In this document: one piece after another, positions 35,099 through 47,529 of the stretch
How positions within the stretch are numbered: position 1 is the stretch's first letter
Layout of the letters: every line of letters begins with the position of its first letter
Assembly: GCA_027559495.1 (NCBI GenBank)
Contig: JAMXSV010000008.1
Span: forward strand, 2,480,001 to 2,544,000
DNA length: 64,000 bases
Origin: Aurifilum marmelostoma
Taxonomy: Eukaryota > Ascomycota > Sordariomycetes > Diaporthales > Cryphonectriaceae
Direction of reading: 5' to 3'
Made by a program: the position numbers and the translations under genes
Notes under the pieces: model-generated
Databases searched by the model: none
The model's input: the letters and a program-made list of their open reading frames with translations, nothing else
What the model was told of the DNA's origin: nothing

Positions 35099-38000
35099 CG
35101 AAGGTCTGCTGACAACAGCAAGGCGGATGACGATGGTGGTGGTGACGGTGATGATAGGCCGGCAGACGAGATAAGAGGAGATCAAGAGTAGTAGTAGAAA
35201 AAGAAGGAGGAATGCAAGGCAAGGCGAGGCGAGGCGGGATGAAGAGGGATGAGATGGGTGCAGGTAGGGAGTAAATGCGAGGAGAGGACAAGAAGCAGGC
35301 ACGCGAGGTCTCCAACACAGCTGAGCCGAATGGAGGAGGACAGCGAGCAGACAGACTACCGAGTAGTAGTGATAGTAATCATGTGGTTACTGCTGCGCAA
35401 GGCAGAAGCGGTGTGATTTGTCCCTGGGCCGGTTTGTGCTGAGCTGAACTGGACTGAGGACCGGCTTGCGATGGATTGGGGGGGGGGGTGGTGGTGGGAT
35501 GAGATCAGATCCAGGTCAGATTGAGTTTGGAAGTGTGGTTGGCACTTGATAGTTCTGGTTGGGTGTGGCAGAGACAAGAGAGTCGAGGGAGAGTTGGGGA
35601 AGAGGATAGAGAGTGTTCTTCCTTTTTCAAGATTTCAGAGTCAAGCCCCCAGGAAGGTCGGTATTCTCCCGAGCCAACATGCGTGCGTGTGGGGGGTTAG
35701 TCTTTCTCTTCAGGTTATGACCCAGGTCCCTGTCGTCAGGGCGATAGGAGGGGTAAAGGGAATAGAGGAAGTAACAAAGGGAGGAGGAGACCTTGGAGAT
35801 GGAGAATGAACCCTGGGAACGAAAAGGCGAGGCCGCGAGGGGAGAGAAGAGACGACGAGAAAGAGAAAGAAAAGAGAACAAAGTGGATACCGCCCCGGGC
35901 AGCTGTGGATAATTCAAGGCTGCAGCGCGCTGGGTCGGCAGGACGGGCCTGGCTGTGTGTGTGTAGTGTGTGTGTGTGGTGTGTGTGGTGATGATGATGA
36001 TGATGGGGGGGGAAGGCCCTCCCCCCTCCCTCTCTTGTCCCTCGAGTCAGACCTTGTTCCTTGGAACTACTACTGCTATCAATAAATACTTCTTTGTTCC
36101 CTCTCTGGCGGAGATTATCTCTCCCGTGTTGCTGCGCTCGTGCGTGCATGGAGGGGGACACGTGCACCTGAGGGGCTTGTTCCTCCTCTGGTCACAGAGG
36201 GAGACTCGATATTTTTTTTTTTTTGTCTTTCTTTTTCTTCTTCTGTGCTCTTCATACCACCAAGACGGGAATGCTTCTTGGATTGCCAGATGCTGCCACC
36301 CCGCCGCCAAAAGCAGGGCCAAGGCACAGCAGCTGCAGCTGCCAGGGCGACATTCTATGCATGAGAAGGACGGTACAAACTAGAAGCAAGGCGCGCAAAG
36401 AGTAAGGCACGAAGATCCTGCGCTTTAACAGGGGGTACATTGTCCTGACAGGACTAGCACCCCTGCCCAGGCGTACACCAGCCGAGGGATCTGCGTGTGG
36501 GGCCCCGCGTTGGTAGTACCTCTTGTTTGTACGGATCTGCACCGAGAGGGCCCATGATCTCATGTGCTCTGTACCTAGCGCATACTATTTTACCGCAGGA
36601 GGTACCTGGACAGCGGCAGTAGTGCTGAGTACTGTTACTACAGTAGGTATAGTAGTGGCACTATGGCACTATGGCACTATTGTGGGCGGCGTCAAGTGCG
36701 GTACCGCATCGTTCGAGGATGGAGGCCTGATCAAGACCTATTATCTTTAATTCTTTTTCTTTTCCTTACCAGATCAGCCCACATCATCTTCTGAGTGTCT
36801 GCCTCCTCTTGACTTGTTCCCTTGGTGCAGGGTGGCGGAAGAAAGTTTGGCGATAGCATCATAAAATATGTGGATGCCTTCATCATCGTCATCATCATCA
36901 TTAATTAGCAGCAGGGCAGCAAGCAAACATGTGCTCACACTCGATGATCCCGAGGCTTCAAACCCAAGAGAGCCAAGATAAGAATGCCATCTTGGCAAAT
37001 CTGTCCTGCCCGTGGATGTGAATGACACAATCAAACAGCCTCCTCCTCTGCTACCCCAACCCGCTGCTAGGACGCGGAGAAGTGCCTTGGAAAGAGTGAC
37101 GCTTCCGGCTTGCCCCCTGCCTGCATCGAGCCATCACGATCTCCTCTGTCCTTCTCTCTTTTTTTTCTCTCTCTCTCTCTCCCTCCCCTTTCCTCTCGGT
37201 CTCTCTCGCGTTGTCTCTCAGACACATAGTCGTCATCTCCCCGCTAGATTGGCTTGTCTTGCTGGGGACAAGAGTCGGAGGCTATTAAAAGCGAGCGAGC
37301 GACAAGGCAAGGGAGCAAGGTTGGATCATGAATGGGCTAGATAGGGCCGAGATAGTAGTAGCACTCACGATACTGGGGCGGCTAAATTCTACCCTGACAG
37401 CCACAGTAATAATGAGAAGTCCATCGTAGGCGGGAATTCCCGGGAAAATTAATGACCAGGAATGAAAAGTTGAAGCAGCAAACAGAAACGGCCCATGTCC
37501 TGCATGCATGCAGTCAGTAAGTGGGCTCCGCTAAGGAGAAGAGAAAAAAAAGAGGAAAAAAAAGAAGAGAAACTTGTCTGGCCCCCCGTCGTCGTGCCTC
37601 GGTGAGTCTCGGGCATACTCTGTCCTCGCCCCCTTCGCATCGTACTATCATCACCGCCTCGACGAGAATCAATGGAGAGAAGTTTTTCGACGGGTTGATC
37701 AGGGGGAAGGGGGGGGGGGAGGTTTGGCGGGTCAGGGATATTTCGCCGAGCCGCAGGGTCAGGCAAGGAGGAGTTATAGTGGTATGAGGGCTCGAGTCGT
37801 GTGTGGGCGTGTGCATCTTGGACCCTGAATTTTGTGACCAGAGGGGGTTGTTTTTTTTTCCCTTTCCCTCCCTCCTCCCTCCTCCCCTTGTCATCCCGGT
37901 ACTATTCCGCAGCAGCATTCGTTCTTTCTGCTCATCATGTTTGACCGCCTCAATCACAGAATTGGCAGGACCGAAGCTGTCTGAACTTCTTCAGTATAGC

Positions 38001-38851
38001 ATCAGCCCGGGCGAGGCAGGGTCTGGAACGGGTCCCTGGCGGGTGGGAATGACCATGCACGCCATCTATTGCAAACACCATAGCACAAATGGTTTGCTGA
38101 CCCACTGTCATTGATATACGTTGTATCTCTCTCTCCCTCCAAGTAATCGTAGGCTGTGTTCGGCCAGCAAGAGGGTGATACGTACACTCCGCCTTCAGAG
38201 CAGGCATGACGACGACGACAACAACAACAACAACACAATACTGCCTCTGTTCGATCCAAGATGCAGGCACATGCACAGCTGCATCAGACGCAGGTCCAGA
38301 TCGATAAGATGCAGTGGACCACCCCGGATAAAATCTCGCCGCATGCCTCGGCGCACCGGCCTCCCCAAACACCGACGCGTACTGTGCTGCAGCCTCGCGC
38401 GACGTCAGCCAACCCCTCTCAGCCTCGCCTTTCTCAAATTTTTTTTTATTTTTTTTGACTCTTACCATTTTTTAAAGTTTCTTCTTATCCTTGCTCTGTA
38501 CCCACGCCACCTACCAAGTACCCATAGAATTGAAGAAAGCAAGAGAAAAACAAGTTCGCTGGACCCCATCAGCACGAGACTTGCATCTCTCACTCGTCAT
38601 ACTGTCATACTGTACTGGATACCCCCCATCCGATAGCGCCTGATTGGCCCTAGACCACAACCCCTCACCCCTGGCTCTAAGCAAACCCTAGCTCGTCAGG
38701 CCTGTGTCCCTTCAACCCTACCTACAGTACATTACAGAACCTCAAAGCTTCTAGAGAACTGCCAACCGAGGCTGTCTCCCCCCCCCCCCCCCCTTCTCCC
38801 CGTCCTCCACCACCACCATCGAACAAGAAAGGACCCTCACAAGGCGATGCG
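34804..38851. promoter_or_regulatory. 4 kb intergenic region between divergent genes
   Basis: It lies between the small-protein gene (minus) and the Sam35-like gene (plus). It contains (GT)16 at 35061-35092, a GT/GAT-rich tract near 35955-36004 and a C16 run at 38778-38793 just before the Sam35-like start. Short open frames here are simple-sequence artefacts. No gene is supported. Confidence 0.45.
35061..35092. repeat. (GT)16 microsatellite
   Basis: Sixteen uninterrupted GT units, about 260 bases upstream of the small-protein start (minus strand). Confidence 0.95.
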
Positions 38852-40081
38852 ATGACATCTGCCCACCACCAGCCCGGCACCAGGGACCCATCGAGGAGCT
38901 GGATCCCGCCCATCCCCTCGCCCCTCCAGCGCCTCTTCGCCGCCGTGCCCCTCGTCACCTACCCCCCCAACGAGCTCCCCCGCCGGTCACCACCACCAGA
39001 GGACCTGCCCACGCTCCATGTCTTCATCTCTGAGGAGGACGCCGCGAGGGGCCGGCCGAGCTTCAACCCTTCGTGTTTAAAGTGGCAGGTCAGTCACAAC
39101 ACCCCAAAATCCCCCCCCCCCCCCTCTTCTTCTCTCCACCTACAGAACTCAACCCAAAAGCTAACATCTCGCACCCTACACGCCAGACCTACCTCCGCCT
39201 CGCCCGCATCCCACACAACCTCCAGCCCTCCACCAACCACGCCTCCCCGACCGGCTCACTCCCGTTCCTCCAGCCCGCCCTCCCGTCCAACCCAGAGCAC
39301 CGCCTAGACGCCCGCCACCTCCTCCCCATCCCCTCCTCGCGCCTAGACACCTACGCCCGACAACACGGCTCGCTCCCCTCCTCCTCCCACCAGCAGCCAC
39401 CCACAACCACCCCCGACGCCCGCCACCACCGCCAGCAGGCCTACCAGTCCCTCCTCGACACCGCCGTCCGCAGCGCCTGGCTCTACACCCTCTACCTATC
39501 CCCCCCCCAACGAGCCCGTCCTGCGCGGCCTCTACGTCGACCCGGCCTCCCGCTCCGCCCTCGTCCGCCGCACCCTGCTCGCCCAGCTCCGCACCGCCGC
39601 CCGCGCCGAGATCGCCCGCGCCTCAGCTGGCGGCGCGACCACCCCGACCGGTGCCGCCGCTGCCGGAAGAGGCTGGTCGCTGTCCCTGGGCGGCGGCGTT
39701 GGAGACGACCTGCTGACCTGGATCCTGGGCGGCAGGGCGGCCGTCGACCCGGCCAAGGTATACGAGGACGCGAGGAGGGCCTTTGGCGCGCTGGAGGCCG
39801 TCCTGGCCGGTGTCGAGCGCGAGGCTGCTGCCGACGCTCCCGGCGCGGACCCGGGAGACCAGGCGAGCGGCCCGTGGTTCTTTGGCGCCTCCAACCCGAC
39901 CCTCTTCGACGCGGCCGTGTTTAGCTACACCTACCTCGTCCTGCACCACCAAGACTACACCCCCGCCGGAGCTGCCTGGGGGGACGACGCGCTGCAGCGT
40001 GTTGTGCGGGACGGATGCCCGCGTCTGGTGGCACATGCAGAGAGGATCCTGGAGCTATGTTGGGGTTCGCAGCAGGGGTGA
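38852..40081 (+). CDS. Sam35/metaxin-like mitochondrial outer-membrane assembly protein, two exons, one frameshift
   Basis: Exons 38852-39088 and 39187-40081 join in phase 0 and give about 376 residues once one base is discounted. The N-terminal part (LPTLHVFISEED, PSCLKWQ, then NHASPTGSLPFL) resembles the divergent thioredoxin-like GST-N domain of fungal Sam35/metaxin proteins. The C-terminal helical part (LLTWILGG, GPWFFGASNPTLFDAAVFSY, CPRLVAHAERI) resembles the GST-C domain, including the N-capping ASNPTLFDA pattern. Sam35 works with Sam50 and Sam37 to insert beta-barrel proteins into the mitochondrial outer membrane. A run of nine C at 39500-39508 breaks the frame: the family text resumes one base out of phase at NEPVLRGLYVDPAS. 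The Sam35 assignment is from memory; another metaxin-like GST-fold protein is possible. Confidence 0.75.
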
Positions 40082-41639
40082 AGAGGGGGGAGGAGGGAGA
40101 AGGGGGGGGGGGGGATATGCTCGGGCTACATAATGATGATGGGATGCGAGACGAGAGGAGAGAGAAAATGGGTATAAAGGCAAGAGAGATGATGACCCAG
40201 TCGACCCGTCACAGCTTTGCTCATTGAGAGCCAAAGAATGGCTCTTTTCGCCCTCAGATGGCCAGGCAAGATCGATGGTAGATCTCTGAAGAATCAGATC
40301 TCAAGAGACGGTCTTTGTCTGAGAAAAGAGGGAGAGACTGAGAGAGATCAGCCATCTTGGCCCTTTGTTGCACCCACCAACAAGCGAAGACGCAGAGTCC
40401 TCCAAGCAGAGTGATCCAGCATCACCCTCTACAAATCACCAAGATCCGGCAGAGACTCCTGCCGAGAGTATTTAGAATAGATAAGCCTTGCATGAGGTGT
40501 ACAGAACTTACACCTGTAGTCCACAAAAGGTCTGTAAAAAAAGAAAGAAACAAATGATCATATGATGATGACCTAGAAGACATCACATACATCTCGCCAT
40601 CGACTTTTCTTTGAGCCGCTCACCTCTAAGCAGGTCACCAGAACTGGAACTCTATCGGCTGGAAAGCTCTCCCTGCACTGAAATTCACCACTCATGAGGG
40701 AGAAGAACAGACTGAAGATACATGCTCTCGGTATTTGCATTTCGCTATTGAGCAAGTGGGTGATACTGCTCCCGCTACCATCTATGTGACATGCCTGCGC
40801 ATTACCATGCCTGTACTCTGAAGGCTGCTTGTCCCTTTCCGCCCCTTTCCCTTGATAACACGTTCTTATATGCCTCGCTTGCTCCCTGACAGTCATTCTT
40901 CTGGCCCGTCTGGTGACGCCCACTCTCACTGGCAGCCCAGCCAGACCCACCTGCCCTCATCATCGCAATCAGTCAGTACTTGTGCTCCCAACAAGATGGG
41001 TCTATCTATCCCAATGGCCAATGAGCCTTCCCCAAGTCATTTAGGACCGCCATGCTCATGCATGCGTGAGTGGGATGAAAGGCAAAACCGAGAAAACAAG
41101 AGCAAAGGAAACAATGCAATGGTTCAACAACGCCAGCCTCCATCCATTCCCTCCCGTATTACTCCTGGATAGAAAACAACAAACCGGTCCATACCAGCTG
41201 GAAAATGCTGGCGAGGTTTCTCGCAGAAGTGTAAAAATAGAACAGGGTAAGTAGAAAATTGAGGAGAGAGGTGCTGCTGTTGCGTGCAGGACGAGCGGAG
41301 AGGTGCTGTAAGAACCGCAGTATCTCTTGAAGAGTCCCACCTCCGGAAAACCACAAGTTGCACGCAAGGAGGAGACCGGTCCGACGGGAGAGAGAAATTG
41401 ACTTCCACAAACGGCTTCTTCAAGCCAGTTCCATTCCTGCCGTGCAGAGACGCCGGTGCAGAGACGCCGGTGCAGAGACGCCGGTGCAGAGACGCCGGTG
41501 CAGGTACGACGAATTAGGGCTCGTACCTGTTCGGAATTGAACGGTGGGGCCTCAGGATAAAAGTATGTAGTCGGAGCCTTCTGTCCTCTAGTTCGGCGGT
41601 GATGTCCCGAGTGCGATGCACGTACGAGTCTACAATGCC
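40082..41639. other. intergenic stretch with a 14-base minisatellite
   Basis: This is a convergent spacer between the Sam35-like (plus) and Gid1 (minus) genes. It contains a 14-base tandem repeat at 41442-41503. No gene is recognised. Confidence 0.5.
41442..41503. repeat. 14-base minisatellite, four copies plus a partial
   Basis: The unit GTGCAGAGACGCCG is repeated without change four times from 41442 to 41497, followed by a six-base partial copy. Because 14 is not a multiple of 3, the tract cannot encode a simple peptide repeat. Confidence 0.95.
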
Positions 41640-44607
41640 CTAAAAGTCAGACTTGCTGGGCTCGACCTCGTCAATAATGCTCTTCATGGTGACAAAGGCA
41701 CCGGGGCCCCCATTTTCTGCTAGGTCGTCGAGGAGCACGCTTGTCTGGGCATAGACGTTCTCGATGGCCGCACGTGAGGACTTTCCCAGGGATTCTGTAG
41801 CACAGGGTTAGTCTAACCACCTCGATACCGCCGTAAATGCTTGCAAGACGGGAATGCGCCCAAACCTACGTAGTATCGCAGAGTTCAGCTCCTCCGCGAC
41901 TGCCACCCGGCCCTTGCGATCCAGCAGGTGCGCAACCTTGGACTCCTTAAGAGGGTTCTGGTATGCGATCAAGCTGAAGATGTCCTTCAGAGCCTGTTGC
42001 ACCTCCTTTCTCTCATCGCCGGCGTACTCAGCCTGGAGCGCCTGGCCGTACAGTAGTGCAACCTGTGTAAGGTCGCCAGCACCGCCGGTAGCCCTCTGGT
42101 CGCCAGAGCCTCCCACATCGTCGTCTTCGTCGTCGTCGTCGAGCTCCATCTCCTCACCTTGTGGCGGGTGGTTGTGTCCATTGTGGCTGCGCCTTTCCCC
42201 GCCGGAAAGGTTCATCTCGGCCTCTCGGCGGATCATCTCGATGAACTTTCGGCACCGAAGACGGAAGCACACCTGCTCATTCTCTTCGAGCACCTGTGGA
42301 TAGTATGTGTTGGTGTGCTTAAGCGCCTTGTCGATATCACCCTCCAGGATTGCTCGCCGGATCCCTGGTATATGGTGTCAGTAGGAGGCTACTAGACCGG
42401 ATCTTGCGAGACAAGGCTAGACTCACGCTGTCGGTTGTTGGCATCCTCATCGTCCTTGATATCGATGCCGGGGACCTGAACGTTGGGGTCTAGGCACAGT
42501 GACTGCTTCTCAGTTTGTATCTCTTGGGCGAACGCTCTCGCCGTCTCGACGTAGCCGTCATGCTGCAGGAATTGAAGAACCTAGGCCACCGTCAGCTGGG
42601 GATCATTAACAAGGTCTGACCGTAGGACACACACCAGCTGCTGGATGAGATCAGTCTCGCTGAGTGGCGGCGCAAGTCTGCTGGTGTCGGTCTTGGAAAT
42701 CTCCTCCTCGAGGCGATGAATCTCCTTCTGTACAAATAGTCAGTATAGACTTCCTTCGACTTTGACATTCATAGGCAGACCCAGCCCCTCTCCGCCCAGT
42801 AAGGTTCAGCCATCTTCTCCATCAGCTCACTCAGTGTCGAGCACTGGTGATCGTCGCGAGCCTGGGACGCCACTGGAGACGCTGGTGTCTGCAGTGACCG
42901 GCTTCGGACTGCCCAATCGGTGCACCACTGCGACCCTGAGGGTGATGGAGTTCTTGCCCTCTGCTGCTGGTCGGTGTCGAAGAAGACAGCTCTGTCTGAG
43001 AACACGGGGGCACTCTGTCTTCGCGATCCTGGGTGATGCTACCAGATGGGGTCGTCGAAGGCTTCATGTATCCACAGGGGAAATGTGTGCGGGAGTGGAG
43101 TGCTCATGGCGACGTGCAGAGGGGGCCAGGAAGTTAAACGAAACAGGAACAATGGGAGCTAAGTGAGTGTAGGGATGTCACATGCCTTCATAAGAGAATC
43201 GATGTCGAAAATAAACCGTGTTTGTCCAAAGTTGACACGAACGTGTTCGCCGCTCTTCTTGAGGCTGATCGAGGGATATAGCTTGCCCTTGACTTCCTTG
43301 AAGGCAGGACCTAGACCGTTAAGGGTATGTTAGCACATGGCAGTCGCAGGGCGCCAGACGCCTCCAGTCCTGTTTCGATCGCCCTAGACGTACCTATGAG
43401 CCGACCGTTCTTGGTGAAGAAGGCGGAGTTGGTCCTAAAGTTGACTCCGCAGCCTATTGTGTCGCCGCCCGAAAATAGCGGCCCATAGTTCCTGCCCACA
43501 TTCTGTGACGCAAAGACGTGACCATCGTCACTGTGGTAGCCCCACGATTCGCTCTCCCAACCGGGAGCTCGGTTCAACGAGACTGACTTGCTGGAAAAGC
43601 CAATGGCGATGGTAGTGCTGCGGTTGGGGGGAAACCCATAAGAGTCAGACCAGTCTTCCACCAGACCAGACAAAGGAAGAAATGAAAGAGGAGGGAGGTG
43701 GGGGCAAAGATGCCTACTCGGTGTGTTTTCTTGACAATATAGTGACCTCGAAGTAATACAGCCCGCACTGTGCCGGCATGGGGTGATCGGCGCGGACGGC
43801 GTAGGCCTCGTGCTCCCTCTCGGTAGTGTTCTTCTGAGCGACGCACTTGACCTCCAGGCCTTCCGACAGCACCTCAAGACCCCATGCCTTTTCCTCCTTG
43901 CCTGTGCCCCATCGTGTGGGCAGCAGGCCTATGGCGTCCTCCTCTTGCTCGTGTGCCGGTGTCCGTTCCACCACGTCCCTGGCAATGCCCATGTGGTATG
44001 ACTGCGAGGTCGAGTCCTTGCCGGACCCGTTGGCCGCCTGCGAGCCGTTGGTCTCTCTGTGCTGCAGTGCCTTCTGCCGGGCCTGCTGGTCGAGCTTTGC
44101 TAGGTAGCTGGAGCCCTCGAGGTAGGACGGCCTGGGGAAGCTGTAGTGCGGCATGTTGACGACGGAGCTGCCAGCCGGGGCTGGGATGGGGTCTATGCGC
44201 CCGGAGAGGACGGCCTCGACGCCCGGGAGGGTCTCGAGGTTGGCTCGGTTCATGAAGAGCTCGAAGGCCCTCGAGGACTCTGGGAGCTGCTGGCTCGGTG
44301 CTGGGTAGAAGCTGCTGGCCGCCGCAGCGCTGTCCAGGGTGTCGCCGTTGTGCGTCATGATCGCGGCTGCCTGGTGGTCTAGTGCCGAGCCAGAGCTATC
44401 GTGGGTGTGGTGTGCAGTGATCCAGTCGGCGTCGGAGGGATTGAGGATGTTGCGGAAGGAGGTCGGGCCCGTCCTGCTGGTACTGCCCGTCCACTCTCGC
44501 GAAGTGGGCGCTGCTGCTACTCGTGCATACGTGTATTCGGACTCGGGCGGATCGTAGATATCTGTGTATCTTTGTATGTTTGGAATATGCTGAAAAGGAC
44601 TGCTCAT
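41640..44607 (-). CDS. vid30: Gid1/Vid30 (RanBPM-like) scaffold of the GID/CTLH ubiquitin ligase, seven exons
   Basis: Exons on the minus strand are 44607-43718, 43617-43394, 43310-43186, 42727-42635, 42580-42427, 42364-41870 and 41794-41640. All phases agree and give 711 residues. Domains in order are a disordered N-terminus, SPRY (about 265-415, with LYYFEVTI, GFSSKSVSLN, GWESESWGYHSDDG, CGVNF and FTKNG), LisH (about 440-470, LVLQFLQHDGYVETARAF), CTLH (about 495-560, RRAILEGDIDKALKH) and a C-terminal CRA region interrupted by an acidic tract of Glu and Asp. In yeast, Gid1 bridges the substrate receptor and the catalytic modules and drives glucose-induced degradation of gluconeogenic enzymes. 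Intron 3 (43185-42728, 458 bases) needs a GC donor; the others are GT-AG. Confidence 0.9.
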
Positions 44608-46612
44608 AGTTGTCTGGGTGGTTTTGCAGACTTGTGGGGAAGGCAGGAAGAGGTGGGGGGGGGGGGGGAGAGTGGGAGGTCGAGACTAGGTGTCGAAGAT
44701 GTGGATGGCTGGGCTGGCTGGGTGGTTCCGGAACTGATGGCTTCGATGCTCTCTGGGATCCCAGTCAGGAGAGCCACAGCAGGACCCCAAGATGCTGCTC
44801 AGCTGCCTATCAATATCAAGAGAAAGTGAAGAAGAGAAGGAGAGAGAGACAGATGCCAAATGGACAGGCCCTACATACCTCTCTTTCCCCCTTCTTAGGC
44901 TGACTGGCTCTGGGACCGCCGGCTGGGGGTGGGATGAGGTGCACCTTTGGTGGAGGCACGTCACTTGTTCCCGCTGCTTAGTCTAGCTGGGCTGGGCTCA
45001 ATCGGGACATAAAGGACACAGGACACACGGGACCGAGACTGAGGGAAGAAGAAGAAAAAAGAAAAGAAAAATGGGGGGAAACAGCTTTGTGGAAATAGGT
45101 CCTTTCAGAAGAAAAGAGCAGTATACACAACAGCTCCTCCTCATAGGGGAGGCCACATCCAGCTGAAGGAGGAGGGGCGGGGAAGCAGGAGAGGTGGAAA
45201 GATGTTGAGTCGGGGGGTAGTTAGTAGTCAGTTAGTGGTGGAGTTGTCGCTATCAATGCGTTATCATGTAGAGTCAGGAGGTACTTGGTAGGTGGGTGCT
45301 GCTGAGAGGCCTAGTACTAGAGGGAGCGGACTTTGTTATCGAGAATGAGCATGTGCCCTCTCCTCGTTACAAAAAGCACATCCTTGAGGGAGGCAATGAT
45401 GGGTTGAATCTGTGTCCTCCACTGGTGACAAGTCAAGCATCCGAGGCCTGCCTTTGCCCGGATGAGTGTCAGGCAGGAGTTCTTCTTTCGTTGCCGTTGC
45501 CCCGGCAGGTTGGGACACACTACAGCGCTGCACTGCAACGCACAGCACAGCACATTGAGCTAATGGCTAATGGGGGTTCCGCATGAGGGGTCAGTCAGTA
45601 GGACCCCTCCCTGTCTTGACGCAATGGAAGCCCAACACGTAGCTGTGACTTGGTTGCTTTTGAGAACCGGAACTACAAAACTTCATTGGCAAGTCATTTA
45701 TGTAGAATTTTTATCTGACTTTTCTTCTCTAAGAATTGGAAAGGGAAAAGGAAAATAGGTTGCGATGCCAACCATGCACGACATGGTCCTTCTTCTTGGA
45801 ACCCAGGCCCAGCGTGCAGTTATCATGCTTCACCTAAAACGGCCGTCTAAGTCGCCGGAAACGCCCTGCTCTAGGCCTACTCCAGGCAGGCCAGGCAGGC
45901 CCAAGGGCACATTCCAGGCAAATCAGGTTCGCAAAGGAAGAATCAAAGTTTGGCACCTACTCTCGGACATGCCGCGCTGAATCATTCGCATGACGATTAG
46001 AATTCTCTTACACCGCCTACAAGATGGCACAAAGGAGAGCCGGTCACTTCTCTCACAGAACTGAGCTTCGTACAGAAAGAAGCACGTAGACACCACCACC
46101 GGGCAAGAACTGGTTCCGGCAAAATTGCTCACAGAAATAGATATCAAGAGACTGAAGTTATTGCACACTTGATTCCAAGTAAAATACTGTGTCTGAGGAC
46201 AGTGCCTAATGATATCAACGCATGAAACTGCTAGCAAATCTCTTTACAGCGAAGCAAAACCGGTCAAACCCCAACGCCCATCCGATATGGCAGCAGTGAG
46301 GCCGTCAAACCACCTGTAAACTCCATTTGCGCCTGGTTTTCCTTGTCTCATCCACCCTAATCCCCACGGTGGACAATAGAGGGTGTGCAATTTCAGCAGT
46401 GGACGAGAGGAACCTCGCCCAAGAATGTCGTCGCACCCTTGTGGGAAATGTTTTTTTTTTTTGCGCCCTTCCCCCCCCCCCCCCCCAGCGTAAAATCCGA
46501 AACGCCAGTGTATTACATATCCGTAAGCAGAGAAAAAGAGAAGGAGAAACAGGTCAATCATGTCGCCAGGACAGAAAAAGAATTCGTTGTCCGTCGACAG
46601 ATGATGCCATCT
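44608..46612. other. intergenic stretch
   Basis: It includes the promoter side of the Gid1 gene and the 3' flank of the Ies4-like gene. It holds a G run near 44657-44668 and C/T runs near 46449-46487. No gene is recognised. Confidence 0.45.
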
Positions 46613-47529
46613 CTAAGCACCAGCCGCGATGGCCACAGGGGCGGGCGAGGAGGCCTGAACGCTAGGGATACTCTGCATCTCAACATCACCACCGGAGTTG
46701 CTGTTGTCGGACTTGGCTGGCTGGTCGGCGTTCTCCTTGTTCTCCTTGGTGCTATCTGCGGTGGAGACGGCAGCAGAGGCGGGCGCCTCCTCGGGGGTAG
46801 CCTCGACGGGCTGTGGCTTGGGAGGGGCGGTCCAGCGATGGATCTCCCACTCGACGCCGGTAAAGGTCTTGAGGCGGAAGCTGCCCTTGTTCCACTTGCG
46901 GCACGGCTTGCCACTGCGGTCGAGGGCGCGCAGGCCGGCGTTGATGGCGCCCTGGTTCGCCTTGGGGCCGAGCCGATGTGCGTTTCCTCGGGTGGGCTCG
47001 AGGGTACCATCCTCCCTGCAGGTTGGGTTAGTAATTATCGCCCATATGCCCAGGAAGGATACAGAGAGGGGAACAAGGGAGGGAGGAGAGGACGAGAAGG
47101 CACCTACATTCGCTGTCTCTTCTTGGGGCCCGGTTTGCCCCGGACCTTGGGCTGCCCGTCGCCGTTCGCCGCGGCTGCGGACCTCTTTACACCCTTCTTC
47201 TTGTCGGGAGGCCCCATCGCGGTCGGGGCGGGCGTGTCGCCATTCGCAGGAGTGGCTGGGCTGGAGTCGGAGACGTTCTCAGGATTCGAGGCGGCAGGGG
47301 CAGGAGTTGGCTGGGGTGTCGAGGCGTCCGGCGAATCCTTGATGTCCTTCATGGGTGTATCCTCCTTGCCAGGCTCGGTAGCCGGAGTCGAGGCAGGATC
47401 GAGGAGGGCTCGCAGCCGGTCGGGCGAGACCTTAAGCGTAAGGATCTTGGACTCCTTGCCGCTGGACGCTGAGGACTTGCGCTGCTTGTCCTTGGCAGGA
47501 GTAGAAGTTCTGCTCGTCGCGGGTGCCAT
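46613..47529 (-). CDS. INO80 complex subunit Ies4-like protein, two exons
   Basis: Exons 47529-47108 and 47015-46613 join in phase 2 across a 92-base GT-AG intron and give 274 residues. The N-terminal KILTLKVSPDRLRALL motif is the conserved Ies4-type segment. A Pro/Ser/Thr-rich linker follows, then a basic cluster (KVRGKPGPKKRQRM) that is a likely nuclear localisation signal. Next is a conserved C-terminal block (LGPKANQGAINAGLRALD, then RKWNKGSF, TGVEWEIHRW) and a disordered tail. Ies4 is a small subunit of the INO80 chromatin remodeller and a DNA-damage-kinase target in yeast. The C-terminal block is found in filamentous fungal proteins that I recall as annotated DUF1711/Ies4; this is from memory. 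Confidence 0.78.
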
